Origin: Streptomyces sp. HNM0575
Lineage (GTDB): Bacteria; Actinomycetota; Actinomycetes; Streptomycetales; Streptomycetaceae
Direction of reading: 5' to 3'
Assembly: GCF_012726265.1 (NCBI RefSeq)
Contig: NZ_JAASAG010000005.1
Coordinates: 402,610-466,609, forward strand
DNA length: 64,000 nucleotides
The notes below the pieces were generated by a model. It saw nothing but the letters and a program-made list of their open reading frames with translations. It was not told the origin of the DNA and ran no database searches. This document shows, piece after piece, positions 8,413 to 17,580 of this stretch (position 1 is the stretch's first letter; every line of letters begins with the position of its first letter). A program made the translations under genes and the position numbers.

Positions 8413-8437
8413 TTGCCCTCACAGCAACCGCAGTTGC
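8413..8437. promoter_or_regulatory. candidate IclR operator before the MFS transporter
   Basis: GCAACCGCAGTTGC (8424-8437) has the same half-sites and 4-base spacing as the element before the Fae operon. A third half-site GTTGC lies six bases to the left (8413-8417), mirroring the three-half-site layout at 7283-7308. It is about 140 bp upstream of the MFS start. Confidence 0.65.
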
Positions 8438-8578
8438 GATCCTCGAAGCAGCCTTGTCGCCCGTATGACGCGCTCGTAGATTCACCGCGCACCGGACGGG
8501 CCCCGCTCCGGCACGGACGAAAGAGCAGCTCGGCTGGGGTCCACGCCTGCCCGGACACCGACAGACAAGGACCCGCAC

Positions 8579-9952
8579 ATGGCTGGCGACCCCACCACCG
8601 ATCCGCTTGTCCACGAGCCGCCGGCCGGTGACGTGGCGTCGCCGCGCGAGCGCAAACGACTGCACACCAAGCTGAAACTGGCCACACAGATAGGCGAAGG
8701 CCTCGACGGCTACGTCATCGGCGGCATCGGACTCGCCCTGACCGCGCTCACCGCGGACCTCCATCTCTCCACCCTGGAAGAGGGGTTGGTCGGCGCATCG
8801 CCCCTGATCGGCATCTTCGTCGGCGGCCCGTTCCTCGGCTGGCTCGCCGACCGGATGGGCCGCCGTCCCCTCTTCCTGTGCGACATGCTGATCTTCCTGA
8901 TCGGCTCGGTCCTCCAGTTCTTCGTCACCGACGGCGCCCAACTGTTCATCGTCCGCCTGATCATGGGCATCGCCATCGGCGGCGAGTACGCGATCGGGGC
9001 GCCGCTGCTGTCCGAGTACGCGCCGAGCAGGGGCCGCGGCCGGCTGCTGGCGAGCCTGGAGATCAGCTGGTACGTCGGCTACGCGCTGGCCACCGTGGTC
9101 GGCGCGCTCCTGGCCGGCGTCGAGGGCGGCTGGCGCTGGTCGCTGGCGAGCAGCGCGCTGATCGCCGCTGTGTGTCTCACCCTGCGCGGCGGAATCCCCG
9201 AATCCGCGCGCTGGCTGCTCAGCCGCGGCCGTCGCAGCGAGGCGGAGGCACTGATCGCCCGTTACGGCATCGAGGTCGATGTCGACGGCGAACTCGCCGA
9301 GGGCCGGCAGTCGATGGAACGCCGACAAGGCGCTCTGCGGGCCCTGTTCACCCGCCGTCACATCCGGTCCACGGTCTTCGCGGGCACGTTCTGGGCCTGC
9401 CTGGTGCTGCCGTACTTCGCCATCAGCACGTTCTGGGGCCCCGTGTTCGAGGCCCTGGGCATGGGCGACAACGCCGCGGCCGCGCTGCTCGTCTACTCCT
9501 TCACGGCGGTCGCCGGCGTCACGGCCGGCTGCCTGGTGGTGGACCGCATAGGCCGCCGCAGGCTGCTGATCCCCCCGTTCTGGATCACCGCGGCCGGTCT
9601 GGCCCTCGTCGCCGTCTGGCCGGAGTCCACATTCGTGATCGTCGCGGGCTTCCTCTTCTTCATCTTCCTGAACGCCGCGTCCAGCGCCCTCACGGCCGTC
9701 TACCCCCTGGAGGTGTTCCCGACATCGGTCCGTACGACCGGAGTCGGCTTCGCCACGGCGATGAGCCGGGTCGGCGCCGCGGTGGGCACCTTCCTGCTCC
9801 CGATGGGACTCGACCGCTTCGGCGTGGAGTTCGTGCTGCTGACAGGCGCGGGTGTCCTGGCGCTCGGGGGAGTGGTGTCGCACTTCCTGGCCCCCGAGAC
9901 CACGGACCTGGACCTGGCGACGGCGGCGCGCACGGCACGCGGCGACAGCTGA
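8579..9952 (+). CDS. MFS transporter, sugar/acid porter type
   Basis: 457 residues with about twelve hydrophobic segments. The loop 2-3 signature is LADRMGRRPLFL and its second-half echo is VVDRIGRRRLLIP; the helix-4 region has RLIMGIAIGGEYAIGAPLLSEYAP, typical of the sugar-porter and aromatic/organic-acid porter branches. The N-terminal 40 residues are charged and cytoplasmic. Its upstream region carries the same operator-like element as the Fae operon, so it probably imports that pathway's substrate across the plasma membrane. The 3' flank contains rearranged copies of TGACGCAGG and GACACCGGCCG (9950-10036). Confidence 0.9.
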   Translation: MAGDPTTDPLVHEPPAGDVASPRERKRLHTKLKLATQIGEGLDGYVIGGIGLALTALTADLHLSTLEEGLVGASPLIGIFVGGPFLGWLADRMGRRPLFLCDMLIFLIGSVLQFFVTDGAQLFIVRLIMGIAIGGEYAIGAPLLSEYAPSRGRGRLLASLEISWYVGYALATVVGALLAGVEGGWRWSLASSALIAAVCLTLRGGIPESARWLLSRGRRSEAEALIARYGIEVDVDGELAEGRQSMERRQGALRALFTRRHIRSTVFAGTFWACLVLPYFAISTFWGPVFEALGMGDNAAAALLVYSFTAVAGVTAGCLVVDRIGRRRLLIPPFWITAAGLALVAVWPESTFVIVAGFLFFIFLNAASSALTAVYPLEVFPTSVRTTGVGFATAMSRVGAAVGTFLLPMGLDRFGVEFVLLTGAGVLALGGVVSHFLAPETTDLDLATAARTARGDS

Positions 9953-10083
9953 CGCAGGGACACCGGCCGTGACCCCGGCCGGTATCGGGACCGCGGCCGA
10001 CGAGGCAGCGGACACCGGCCGCGTGATGACGCAGGACCTCCCGGCCGATGGCTGCCGGTGGCCCGGTCTCGGATAATCGCCGC

Positions 10084-11010
10084 ATGGCGGAGATCATCCA
10101 GCGCACCGGCACATGGACGTTCGACGGCGAGACGGTGCGGATCGTGCCCGCCGTGGGGAAGCACATGCACCCGCTGCGCAGAGTGCTGGGCGAGGTGGCC
10201 GTACCGATCACGGCGATCTCCGGCCTCTCCTACGAGCCGGGCCGCAAGGGCGGCCGGTTGCGGTTGCGCCTGCGGGAAGGTGCCGACCCGCTCGCACAGG
10301 TGGCGAGCGGACGTCTGCCGGACGCCTCGGACCCCTATCAACTGCCGGTGGAGAAGGACCGCTCCGGCGTCGCCGAGTACTTCGTGGCGGAACTTCGCCG
10401 CGCACTGCTGCTGGACGGCGTGCCGGACACGCCCAGCGACCGCTATCTGCTGCCGGGGCCCGCGGTTCCGCTCACGGCGGGCGGCACGGACGGGACAGCC
10501 TCGTTCGACGGCGAGCGCGTCCAGCTGGAGTGGAACTGGATGGCCAGCGAGAGCAAGTCGCACGGGGGCCCGCGCAGCTTCGCCCTCGACGAACTCGACA
10601 GTGTGGAGTGGACGCCCGCGATCGGCTGGGAGAACGGCTCGCTGCGCTTCCGCCAGAAGGGCGGGAACGCCTTCCTCAAGCCGGAGCACGACCCGAACTG
10701 CCTGATGCTGTGGGGCATTCGGCAGGCCCGCGAGACGGGCGGCTCCGTACTGCTGGCCGCCGCGGTGACCGCCCGGCTGCCTCATCCGGCCGGGGCGAGG
10801 CCGCCCGTGGGAGCAGGCGCGGAGGGACTCGCGCCGTCGCTCGTGGAGGACGGTGGCGGGGGCCCGGCGGACAGGCCCGCCGACCCGGCCGAGGCGGACC
10901 ACGACCGGCTGCTGCGGCGCCTGCGCGAACTCGGCGAGCTGCACCGCGAAGGGGTGCTCACCGACGAGGAGTTCACCGCGGCCAAGAAGGCGGTCATCGA
11001 CCGCTTCTGA
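10084..11010 (+). CDS. DUF4429 protein with C-terminal SHOCT domain
   Basis: 308 residues. Two similar beta-rich DUF4429 units are visible: about 10-120 (TWTFDGETVRIVP onwards) and about 150-250 (ASFDGERVQLEWNWM onwards). A linker rich in Gly/Pro/Ala follows, and the last 35 residues are a SHOCT helix-turn-helix hairpin (LRRLRELGELHREGVLTDEEFTAAKKAVI). SHOCT tails are usually oligomerisation or anchoring elements. There is no signal peptide or membrane segment, so the protein should be cytoplasmic. Function is unknown. It stands alone, with 131 bp before it and 267 bp after it. Confidence 0.85.
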   Translation: MAEIIQRTGTWTFDGETVRIVPAVGKHMHPLRRVLGEVAVPITAISGLSYEPGRKGGRLRLRLREGADPLAQVASGRLPDASDPYQLPVEKDRSGVAEYFVAELRRALLLDGVPDTPSDRYLLPGPAVPLTAGGTDGTASFDGERVQLEWNWMASESKSHGGPRSFALDELDSVEWTPAIGWENGSLRFRQKGGNAFLKPEHDPNCLMLWGIRQARETGGSVLLAAAVTARLPHPAGARPPVGAGAEGLAPSLVEDGGGGPADRPADPAEADHDRLLRRLRELGELHREGVLTDEEFTAAKKAVIDRF

Positions 11011-11277
11011 CGCTCGCGTCTGCCCCCCCCGGCCCGACCGCGGGTCTCCTTAGCCCGCTCCCGCCGCCGGGCCGGGCGCCCCCGGCCACCCGCCGGACGC
11101 CCCCTGGCAGCGGTCTCCACCGGCGGGCCGGGCACCTCGTGGCCGCCGGTTACCTCGCTCGGCCGCATGCGGACGCCCCGGGCTTGCCGGTCCCATTCGT
11201 CCAGGTAAGGGTACGAAGAGTGAGCCGTGTCAGCGCCCCTCGGCAACACCTCACCTTCTCGAGGACGGAGAGTTCCC

Positions 11278-11763
11278 ATGCCTGACCGTTCCAGTTCAAG
11301 AAGCCCGAATGGCAAGCAGCAGCAGGTCCAGGAGACGGTCACGTATCCGATGCGGACGATGAGGACCGCTGCCGAGAGGGTCCCCGGGGCGGAGCGGGTC
11401 AGAGGGGTCTTCGACGACATGCTCAACACCGTCGGGATCGTCTCGCCGCAGGCACGGCGCGTTGCCGCGTACACGGGGGCGGGGATCCTCGGCGTGGCGG
11501 GTCTCGTCGAGTGGCCGGTGGCAGTGGCGGGCGCCGCGGCGGTGTGGCTGACGCAGCCTCGTCCCGCGGACATGGACGGCGCGGGGGCACAGAGCACCAA
11601 CGGGGCCCGTACGCAGAAGCGGAGCACGAAGCAGGCTGCCTCCAGGTCCGGCAACGGCGCGAGGACGGCGAAGAAGGGATCGAGCAGGAGCGCCGCCAAG
11701 CGCACCACCAAGACCACCGCGAGCGCCTCACGGCCAAGGGCCGGCGCACGCAAGAAGAGCTGA
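11278..11763 (+). CDS. small protein with hydrophobic centre and Lys/Arg-rich histone-like tail
   Basis: 161 residues, no family recognised. Residues 1-60 are polar; about 62-92 form a hydrophobic stretch (AAYTGAGILGVAGL, PVAVAGAAAVWL); residues 105-161 are a very basic low-complexity tail with KRTTKTTAS, AKKGSSRSAAK and ARKKS, resembling histone H1 or Streptomyces HupS-type tails. It is 115 bp upstream of the giant P-type ATPase on the same strand and is probably co-transcribed. ATG 11278 is chosen because GAGGACGGAGAG lies just upstream. The tail could bind nucleic acid or acidic lipid at the membrane; both are guesses. The downstream gap has three short CAGTTCCC-type repeats. Confidence 0.7.
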   Translation: MPDRSSSRSPNGKQQQVQETVTYPMRTMRTAAERVPGAERVRGVFDDMLNTVGIVSPQARRVAAYTGAGILGVAGLVEWPVAVAGAAAVWLTQPRPADMDGAGAQSTNGARTQKRSTKQAASRSGNGARTAKKGSSRSAAKRTTKTTASASRPRAGARKKS

Positions 11764-11878
11764 GCCCTCCCTCCTCGCCCGCCGCGAGACGGTTCCCCCC
11801 AGTTCCCACCAGTTCCCCCCAGTTCTCCCCCCCCCGGCCCCCTCCCACGCCCGTACGGAATCCCCGCGAAGGTGAGGA

Positions 11879-14800
11879 ATGCTGCTTCGACTGCTGGCCG
11901 GGCTGCCCAACCTGGCCACCTCACTTCTCGAGAGCGCTCTGGCACTGCCTGCCAAGGCCACTCGCCGGATCACGCCGCCGGCGGCCGCGGCGGCGCGCCT
12001 GACGGGCAGGCTCGTGAGCGTCGGTGTGCACGAGGCGGTGAGCGGTGCGGCGGAAGCGTGCGCGACCGCCGGGCAGCTCGGCAGGGTCGCCCGTGACACG
12101 GTGGCGCCCCGTTCCGGCCCCCGGCGCGCGGGATCCCGGATGCACCTGGGGCTGCGGTTCCCGCCCGGCGCACCCGTGCGCACCGCGGAACGGCTCGAGA
12201 CCGCCGCCGGGAAGGTGGCCGTCGAACTGGCCGAGCACCCCGACGTGTTGCTCGCCTACTGGGACGGCGGCCTGGGGAGCGTGGTCGTCACGACCGCCGA
12301 GGACGCGGTCGGCGAGCGCGTGGCGGCCAGGGCGTCCGAACTCGCCGCCGAGCACGGGCTTGAACACGTCAGCGAACCGGCGCCGGAGCACGGCCACCCC
12401 GGTGACGTCAGGGGCGCCCGCGTCGAGGCTGCCGCGCTCGCGCTGGACATCGCAGGCATCGCCACGGCCTTCGCGGCTCGGGCGGTGCTCCCGGCACGCG
12501 CGCCCGAAGCCCTCGTGGCGTCGGTCTCCCTGCTGCGTGAGGACTCGCGAGTACGCGGGACAGCAGCCCGCCTGCTGGGCCCGGACGCGAGCGACCTGCT
12601 GCTGGGCGCGGCCCAGGCGGCTGTCTGCGGGTTCGCGCGGTCGCCGGGACCTCTGCTGCTCGACGCCGCGCTGCGGGCAACCCAGTTGGTGCGATCGCTC
12701 ACCCAACTCGCGACGTTCGAGGCGGTGCACGACACCCTCTGCGCTCCGGACCGCCTGACGGTGGCGAAGGACGCCACCGTGCGTCCGGCACTGCGGACAT
12801 GCCCCGACGAGTCGTACTCGAACACCGCGGTGAACGGGATGGTGGGCGGTGCCCTCGCCACGCTCCTGTTCACCCGCAGCCTCGACAGGGCCGCGGAGAC
12901 CGTACTGGCGGGCGTGCCCAAGGCCGCGCGGTTCGGTCCGTCGGCCTTCACCGCATGGCTCGCCGCTGTCCTCGCGCGCAACGACATGCTGGTCGGCGAT
13001 CCTGCGAGGCTCCGACGCCTGGAGCTCGTGGACACCGTCGTGCTGCATTCCGGAGCCCTCCGCAGTACGCGCCGCACCGTGCTCGAAGTCCATCCCGACT
13101 CGGCGGGCTGGGATCACCGCCGGCTGTGGCACGCGGCCATGAAGACCCTCAGCGCTCCCGAGGACCGGGCGAAGCCAACCGGGGAGCCCCGCCTCGAACT
13201 TCGTCCGCCCGACGAGACGGCATCGGATGCGGGGCTGATGACCGCCTCGGTTCGCGGCAGGAATGTGGGCACCGTCCTCGTCGGCTGGGAGGTCGAGCCC
13301 ATGGCCGAGGCCGCGCTGGACGCGGCGCGCCGGGCGGGGCTGCACGTCGTGCTCGTCGACGAGCACGGCCTCGGCGAGTTCGGCGCGCTGGCCGATCAAC
13401 TCGCTTCGGCTGACGTCCCGTTCGCCGACACCGTCGCCGCTCTCCAGGACGAGGGCCGTACGGTCCTCACCGTGGCGCGGGTCCCGCACGACCGGAGAAC
13501 CGGACGACCGCAGCGGGCTCCTTCCGCCCGCGACTGTGTGGCCGGGCTGCTCGGTGGTGACATCGCCGTCGCGGTCACCGACGAGGGCAGTGCCGTCGTC
13601 TGGGACGCCGATGTGCTGTCCCTGCGCGGGCTGGAGGGCGTCTGGCGGTTGCTGTCCGCGGTGACCCTGTCCCGGGCGGTCAGCGGATGGGGCAAGTTCG
13701 CCGCGGAGGCGGGCGCCGCGCTCTCCGAACTGCTGGTGCTCACCCGGGAGGCACGGTCCCAGCAGGCGCCCGCCGTCCTCGGGGTACGCCTCAGCCCGGT
13801 CTCCGTCGCCACGGCCGTGTCGCTGGCGTGGGGCTGGGCCGCCGCATCGGCCGTGGCCGCCGGAACGACGCCACGGCCCGAACCACGGGTGCCCTGGCAT
13901 GCCCTGCCGCCGGACGAGGTCCTCGCGCGGCTGCGAAGGACGCCTCGGACCGGGCCCACCGGATGGTCGGAGACACGGCGCCATGCCGGTCGTCTCGCGC
14001 TGGTCGCGGCCAGGTACCCGGCGCTGGCGCCCGTACGGACGGGAGTCCAGCTCGCCCGCGCCGTGTGGGCCGAACTCGACGACCCCTTCACCCCCGTGCT
14101 GGTGGTCGGCGCCACCGCGTCGGCACTGCTGGGCTCGGCGGTCGACGCGTATCTCGTCCTCGGCGCCGTCGGGTTGAACGCCCTCGTCGGCGGGGTGCAA
14201 CGGCTGCGCGCACAGAGGGCGTTGTTCGCTCTCGCCACCGAGCAGCGGCGCATGGCCCGGTGGGTCGAGCCGTCGACAGGTGAGGTCTCCGTCGTCGGGG
14301 CGGCCCGCCTGGCGCAGGGCGAAGTGATCGATCTGCACGTCAACGACGTGGTCCCGGCGGATGCGCGGCTGCTGGAGGTCGCCGGATGCGAGGTCGACGA
14401 ATCCTCCCTGACCGGGGAGTCGTTGCCGACTCCCAAACACGTGGCCGCCGTTCCGGGCGCCTCGCTCGCCGACCGAAGCTGCATGGTCTTCGAGGGCACC
14501 ACGGTGGTGGCCGGCTCCGCCCGAGCCGTCGTCGTGGGCACCGGCCACCAGACGGAAGCCGGCCGTGCCGCGTCCCTGGCCGCAAGGGTCCCCGTCTCGG
14601 CGGGAGTCCAGGCACGCCTGCACAGGCTGACCAGGCGGGTGCTGCCTTTCACCCTCGTCGGCGGTGCCGCCGTCGCCGGGCTGTCCTTGCTGCGCGGACG
14701 CCCGATGCGTATGGCACTCCAGGGAGGGCTCGCCGTCGCGGTGGCGGCCGTGCCCGAGGGCATGCCCCTGGTGGCGACCGTGGCGCAGATGGCGGCCGCG

Positions 14801-16507
14801 ACGCGGCTCAGCCGGCTCGGTGTCCTCGTCCGTACGCCGCGCAGCTTGGAGGCCCTGGGCCGAGTCGACGCCGTCTGCTTCGACAAGACCGGGACCCTCA
14901 CGGAGAACAGGCTGCGGGTCGTCAGCGTCGTCACCGCGAGCGGTGACGCCCACGAGGCGGCCGACCGCGAGGCGCTTCCGGTCCTGCGCATCGCCGCCCG
15001 CGCCTGCCCGGCCCCGCGGGACCGGGTGGGTGTCCACGCCCACGCCACCGACGAGGCCGTCCTGGCGGCCGCCCCGCGTGAGACCGGATGGACCACCGTG
15101 CGGGCCGAGCCCTTCGAGTCGAGTCGCGGGTTCGCAGCCGCCGTCGGAAGGGGCGCGCACGGTGACGGGACGCTGGTGGTCAAGGGCGCCCCGGAAGTCG
15201 TACTGCCCTGCTGCCCCGATGCTGACCGGGCGGCGATCGGAACGGCGAACGCCCTCGCCGCCCGGGGACTGCGGCTGATCGCCGTGGCCCAGCGGTCCCT
15301 CGGCGCGGACGAGGCGGCCGACGCCCTGGACAAGCCGCTCGAACTGCTGGAGCTCATCGGGTTCGTGGCTCTGGCCGACACCCCGCGCGCCGGCTCCGCC
15401 CCGCTCGTGTCCGGGCTGCGCGAGGCGGGCGTACGTCCCGTCATGCTGACCGGCGACCATCCCCAGACCGCCCGGTGCATGGCGGTCACCCTCGGCTGGC
15501 CCGACGACGTCACCGTGGTCACGGGTCACGACCTGGCGGCGCTGGACCGGGCGGGCCGTGCGCGTGCCCTGAAGGACTGCGGCGTCGTGGCCCGCGTCGC
15601 GCCCGAGCAGAAGCTCCAGGTCGTCGAGGCGCTACGGGAGGCGGGACGCGTCGTCGGCATGGTCGGGGACGGCGCCAACGACGCCGCCGCGATCCGGGCC
15701 GCCGACGTGGGGATCGGCATCGGCGCACGCGGTTCGGCGGCCGCCCGCAACGCCGCCGACCTTGTGATCACCAACAACGAACTCCCGGTGCTCATCGACG
15801 CCATCGCCGAAGGACGGGCCCTGTGGCGCAACGTGGCCGACGCCATCAGCATCCTGCTCGGCGGCAACGCGGGCGAGGTCGGCTTCTCCGTACTGGGCAC
15901 GCTGCTCTCCGGTACGTCGCCGCTGTCCGCGCGCCAGCTGCTCCTGGTCAACCTGCTCACCGACATGTTCCCGGCCATGGCGATCGCGGTCACGCCTCAC
16001 GACCCGGGCCCCGCCTCGGAGGACGCCCTGGCCGAGCGGCACTCCGCACGCCCCGCCGACCTGGGGGAGCCGCTCACGCACGAGATCCGCCAGCGTGGCC
16101 TGGTCACCGGAGCGGGCGCGGCCACCGCGTGGCTGATCGGCAGCCTCACCCCCGGATCGGCACAGCGCACCAGCACCATGGCCCTGTGCGGCGTGATCGG
16201 TTCCCAGCTCACCCAGACCGTGGCCGGACGCCGCGACAGCCCCCTGGTCCTCGGTACGGTCCTCGGCACCGCCGCCGTTCTCGCCGCTCTCGTCCAGACG
16301 CCTGTCGTCAGCCGCTTCTTCGGGTGTACGCCTCTGGGCCCGACGGCCTGGGCGGGAGTGGCCGTCGCCATCGGGACCTCCTCGGTGGGGCCCCGACTGG
16401 TGCCCCAGGCCGAGCAGTTGGTCTCGCAGCTCACCTCACGCCTGGGCTCCGCGCTGCCGGCCCGCGCCGGCTCGGCCCCGATGAGCTTTCTCCGCCCACC
16501 TGCCTGA
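11879..16507 (+). CDS. giant CtpI-like cation-translocating P-type ATPase
   Basis: 1542 residues, about twice a standard P-type ATPase and close to mycobacterial CtpI. Roughly 830 N-terminal residues of unclear structure, Ala/Leu-rich with several possible membrane segments, precede the ATPase core. The core contains the actuator motif TGES (DESSLTGES near residue 844), VPEGMPL in the ion-pathway helix, the phosphorylation motif DKTGTLTEN near residue 1001, and the hinge GDGANDAAAI near 1263, followed by C-terminal membrane helices. All catalytic residues are present, so it should hydrolyse ATP. PEG rather than CPC argues against heavy-metal transport; the ion is unknown. The stop codon lies at the base of a terminator-like hairpin. 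Confidence 0.85.
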   Translation: MLLRLLAGLPNLATSLLESALALPAKATRRITPPAAAAARLTGRLVSVGVHEAVSGAAEACATAGQLGRVARDTVAPRSGPRRAGSRMHLGLRFPPGAPVRTAERLETAAGKVAVELAEHPDVLLAYWDGGLGSVVVTTAEDAVGERVAARASELAAEHGLEHVSEPAPEHGHPGDVRGARVEAAALALDIAGIATAFAARAVLPARAPEALVASVSLLREDSRVRGTAARLLGPDASDLLLGAAQAAVCGFARSPGPLLLDAALRATQLVRSLTQLATFEAVHDTLCAPDRLTVAKDATVRPALRTCPDESYSNTAVNGMVGGALATLLFTRSLDRAAETVLAGVPKAARFGPSAFTAWLAAVLARNDMLVGDPARLRRLELVDTVVLHSGALRSTRRTVLEVHPDSAGWDHRRLWHAAMKTLSAPEDRAKPTGEPRLELRPPDETASDAGLMTASVRGRNVGTVLVGWEVEPMAEAALDAARRAGLHVVLVDEHGLGEFGALADQLASADVPFADTVAALQDEGRTVLTVARVPHDRRTGRPQRAPSARDCVAGLLGGDIAVAVTDEGSAVVWDADVLSLRGLEGVWRLLSAVTLSRAVSGWGKFAAEAGAALSELLVLTREARSQQAPAVLGVRLSPVSVATAVSLAWGWAAASAVAAGTTPRPEPRVPWHALPPDEVLARLRRTPRTGPTGWSETRRHAGRLALVAARYPALAPVRTGVQLARAVWAELDDPFTPVLVVGATASALLGSAVDAYLVLGAVGLNALVGGVQRLRAQRALFALATEQRRMARWVEPSTGEVSVVGAARLAQGEVIDLHVNDVVPADARLLEVAGCEVDESSLTGESLPTPKHVAAVPGASLADRSCMVFEGTTVVAGSARAVVVGTGHQTEAGRAASLAARVPVSAGVQARLHRLTRRVLPFTLVGGAAVAGLSLLRGRPMRMALQGGLAVAVAAVPEGMPLVATVAQMAAATRLSRLGVLVRTPRSLEALGRVDAVCFDKTGTLTENRLRVVSVVTASGDAHEAADREALPVLRIAARACPAPRDRVGVHAHATDEAVLAAAPRETGWTTVRAEPFESSRGFAAAVGRGAHGDGTLVVKGAPEVVLPCCPDADRAAIGTANALAARGLRLIAVAQRSLGADEAADALDKPLELLELIGFVALADTPRAGSAPLVSGLREAGVRPVMLTGDHPQTARCMAVTLGWPDDVTVVTGHDLAALDRAGRARALKDCGVVARVAPEQKLQVVEALREAGRVVGMVGDGANDAAAIRAADVGIGIGARGSAAARNAADLVITNNELPVLIDAIAEGRALWRNVADAISILLGGNAGEVGFSVLGTLLSGTSPLSARQLLLVNLLTDMFPAMAIAVTPHDPGPASEDALAERHSARPADLGEPLTHEIRQRGLVTGAGAATAWLIGSLTPGSAQRTSTMALCGVIGSQLTQTVAGRRDSPLVLGTVLGTAAVLAALVQTPVVSRFFGCTPLGPTAWAGVAVAIGTSSVGPRLVPQAEQLVSQLTSRLGSALPARAGSAPMSFLRPPA

Positions 16508-16532
16508 CCCGTCGTCCACCGGCCGGCCAGGC
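16502..16532 (+). terminator. hairpin overlapping the ATPase stop codon
   Basis: GCCTGACC (16502-16509) can pair with GGCCAGGC (16525-16532), seven of eight bases. The first 21 bases recur at 18193-18213 with one mismatch, where they form a perfect 8-bp hairpin. Confidence 0.5.
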
Positions 16533-16653
16533 GGGCCGATCCGGCACAGGGCCGTCAACGTGTTCGTCAACAACGCCCGGACAGCGGGGCGTTGAGCGGG
16601 TGAGCGAGCGTGGGCGAGTGTGGTCGAGTGTGGTCGAGCGGACCGTGGGCCGG

Positions 16654-17502
16654 TCAGGCGGTCAGGAATCCCTGAAGCGCGCGGAGAGTCTCTCCGGGTT
16701 GCTCCTCGGGCAGGAAGTGCCCGCAGTCGGCGATCGCCCACCCGCGGACGTCGTCGGCGTAGTCCTGCCAGATCTCCAGTGCCGGGAGCTTCCCCAGCAG
16801 TCCGTTTCCGCCCCACAGGGCGAGGACCGGCATGACGAGCCTGCGTCCCGAATCGGCGTCCGCGTCGTCGTGTTCGCTGTCGGTGGGGAACGACGCGCGG
16901 TAGTCGTCGAAGCCCGCGCGCAGCGCGCCCGGTGCGGAGAAGGCGTTGACGTACGTTGTGATCGCGGCCGGGTCGAAGGCGTCGCGCCGATACGTCCAGC
17001 GCTCGAAGAAGTAGCCGAGATAGCCGGCGACGTCCTTCCCCGCGAGCAGTTCGGGCAGGTCGGGCTGGAGGTGGAACATCCAGTGCCAGTAGGCGGCGCC
17101 CACCTCGGTGTTCCAGCGGCGCCACATCTCGCGGGTCGGCACGATGTCGAGAACCGACAGCCGTTCGACCTGGTCGGGCCGGTCGAGCGCCCAGCGGTGT
17201 CCGACACGGGCCCCGCGGTCGTGTCCCACGACGCTCACGCGGTCGAACCCCAGCGAGCCGACGAGCTCGGCGACGTCCGTGGCCATCGTCCGCTTGTCGT
17301 AGCCGCCGAGCGGCTTGTCGCTGCGGCCGTAACCGCGCAGGTCCGGGACGATCACGGTGTGGGTCTCGCACAGAGGCCCGGCGATGAACCGCCAGCAGTG
17401 GGACGTCTGCGGCCAGCCGTGGAGCAGCACCAGTGGCGGCCCGTCCCCACCGCGCAGGTAGTGCATGCGGATGCCGTTCACCTTCGCCGTCGCTGCTTCC
17501 AT
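16654..17502 (-). CDS. alpha/beta hydrolase, fluoroacetate dehalogenase/epoxide hydrolase-like
   Basis: 282 residues. The oxyanion segment is LLHGWPQTSHCWR (HGXP), the nucleophile elbow is GHDRGARV with Asp95, and the catalytic His lies in DCGHFLPEEQPGE. An Asp nucleophile excludes esterases and fits haloalkane/haloacetate dehalogenases and epoxide hydrolases. The cap region has YWHWMFHLQPDLPE, a His-Trp pair like the halide pocket of fluoroacetate dehalogenases, so defluorinase-type chemistry is the best guess. No signal peptide. It is divergent from the CGNR-type regulator at 17581 with a palindrome between them. The two genes are bracketed by a 21-bp direct repeat, suggesting they arrived together. 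Confidence 0.83.
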   Translation of the reverse strand: MEAATAKVNGIRMHYLRGGDGPPLVLLHGWPQTSHCWRFIAGPLCETHTVIVPDLRGYGRSDKPLGGYDKRTMATDVAELVGSLGFDRVSVVGHDRGARVGHRWALDRPDQVERLSVLDIVPTREMWRRWNTEVGAAYWHWMFHLQPDLPELLAGKDVAGYLGYFFERWTYRRDAFDPAAITTYVNAFSAPGALRAGFDDYRASFPTDSEHDDADADSGRRLVMPVLALWGGNGLLGKLPALEIWQDYADDVRGWAIADCGHFLPEEQPGETLRALQGFLTA

Positions 17503-17513
17503 GGTCCCCTCTC

Positions 17514-17539
17514 CTAACCCTCTTACGGGGTTAGAGGGT
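17514..17539. promoter_or_regulatory. palindromic candidate operator between hydrolase and CGNR genes
   Basis: CTAACCC (17514-17520) and GGGTTAG (17528-17534) are perfect inverted arms with a 7-base spacer; ACCCTC/GAGGGT (17517-17522, 17534-17539) gives an overlapping second dyad. It is AT-richer than its surroundings and lies in the 78-bp divergent promoter region, so it probably controls both genes. The binding protein is unknown; the CGNR protein is the obvious candidate. Confidence 0.55.
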
Positions 17540-17580
17540 AATGAGCCCGCTCCGCTCCGGGCAAGCGTTAGATTGTCCGC

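Noticed and set aside
11921..15529. A 1202-codon open frame antisense to the P-type ATPase, and other antisense frames of several hundred codons (for example 21000-25166 minus strand upstream of the methyltransferase).
   Set aside because: In DNA this GC-rich, non-coding frames stay open. The proteins lack any domain, are Arg/Ala/Gly-biased, and oppose genes with clear motifs.
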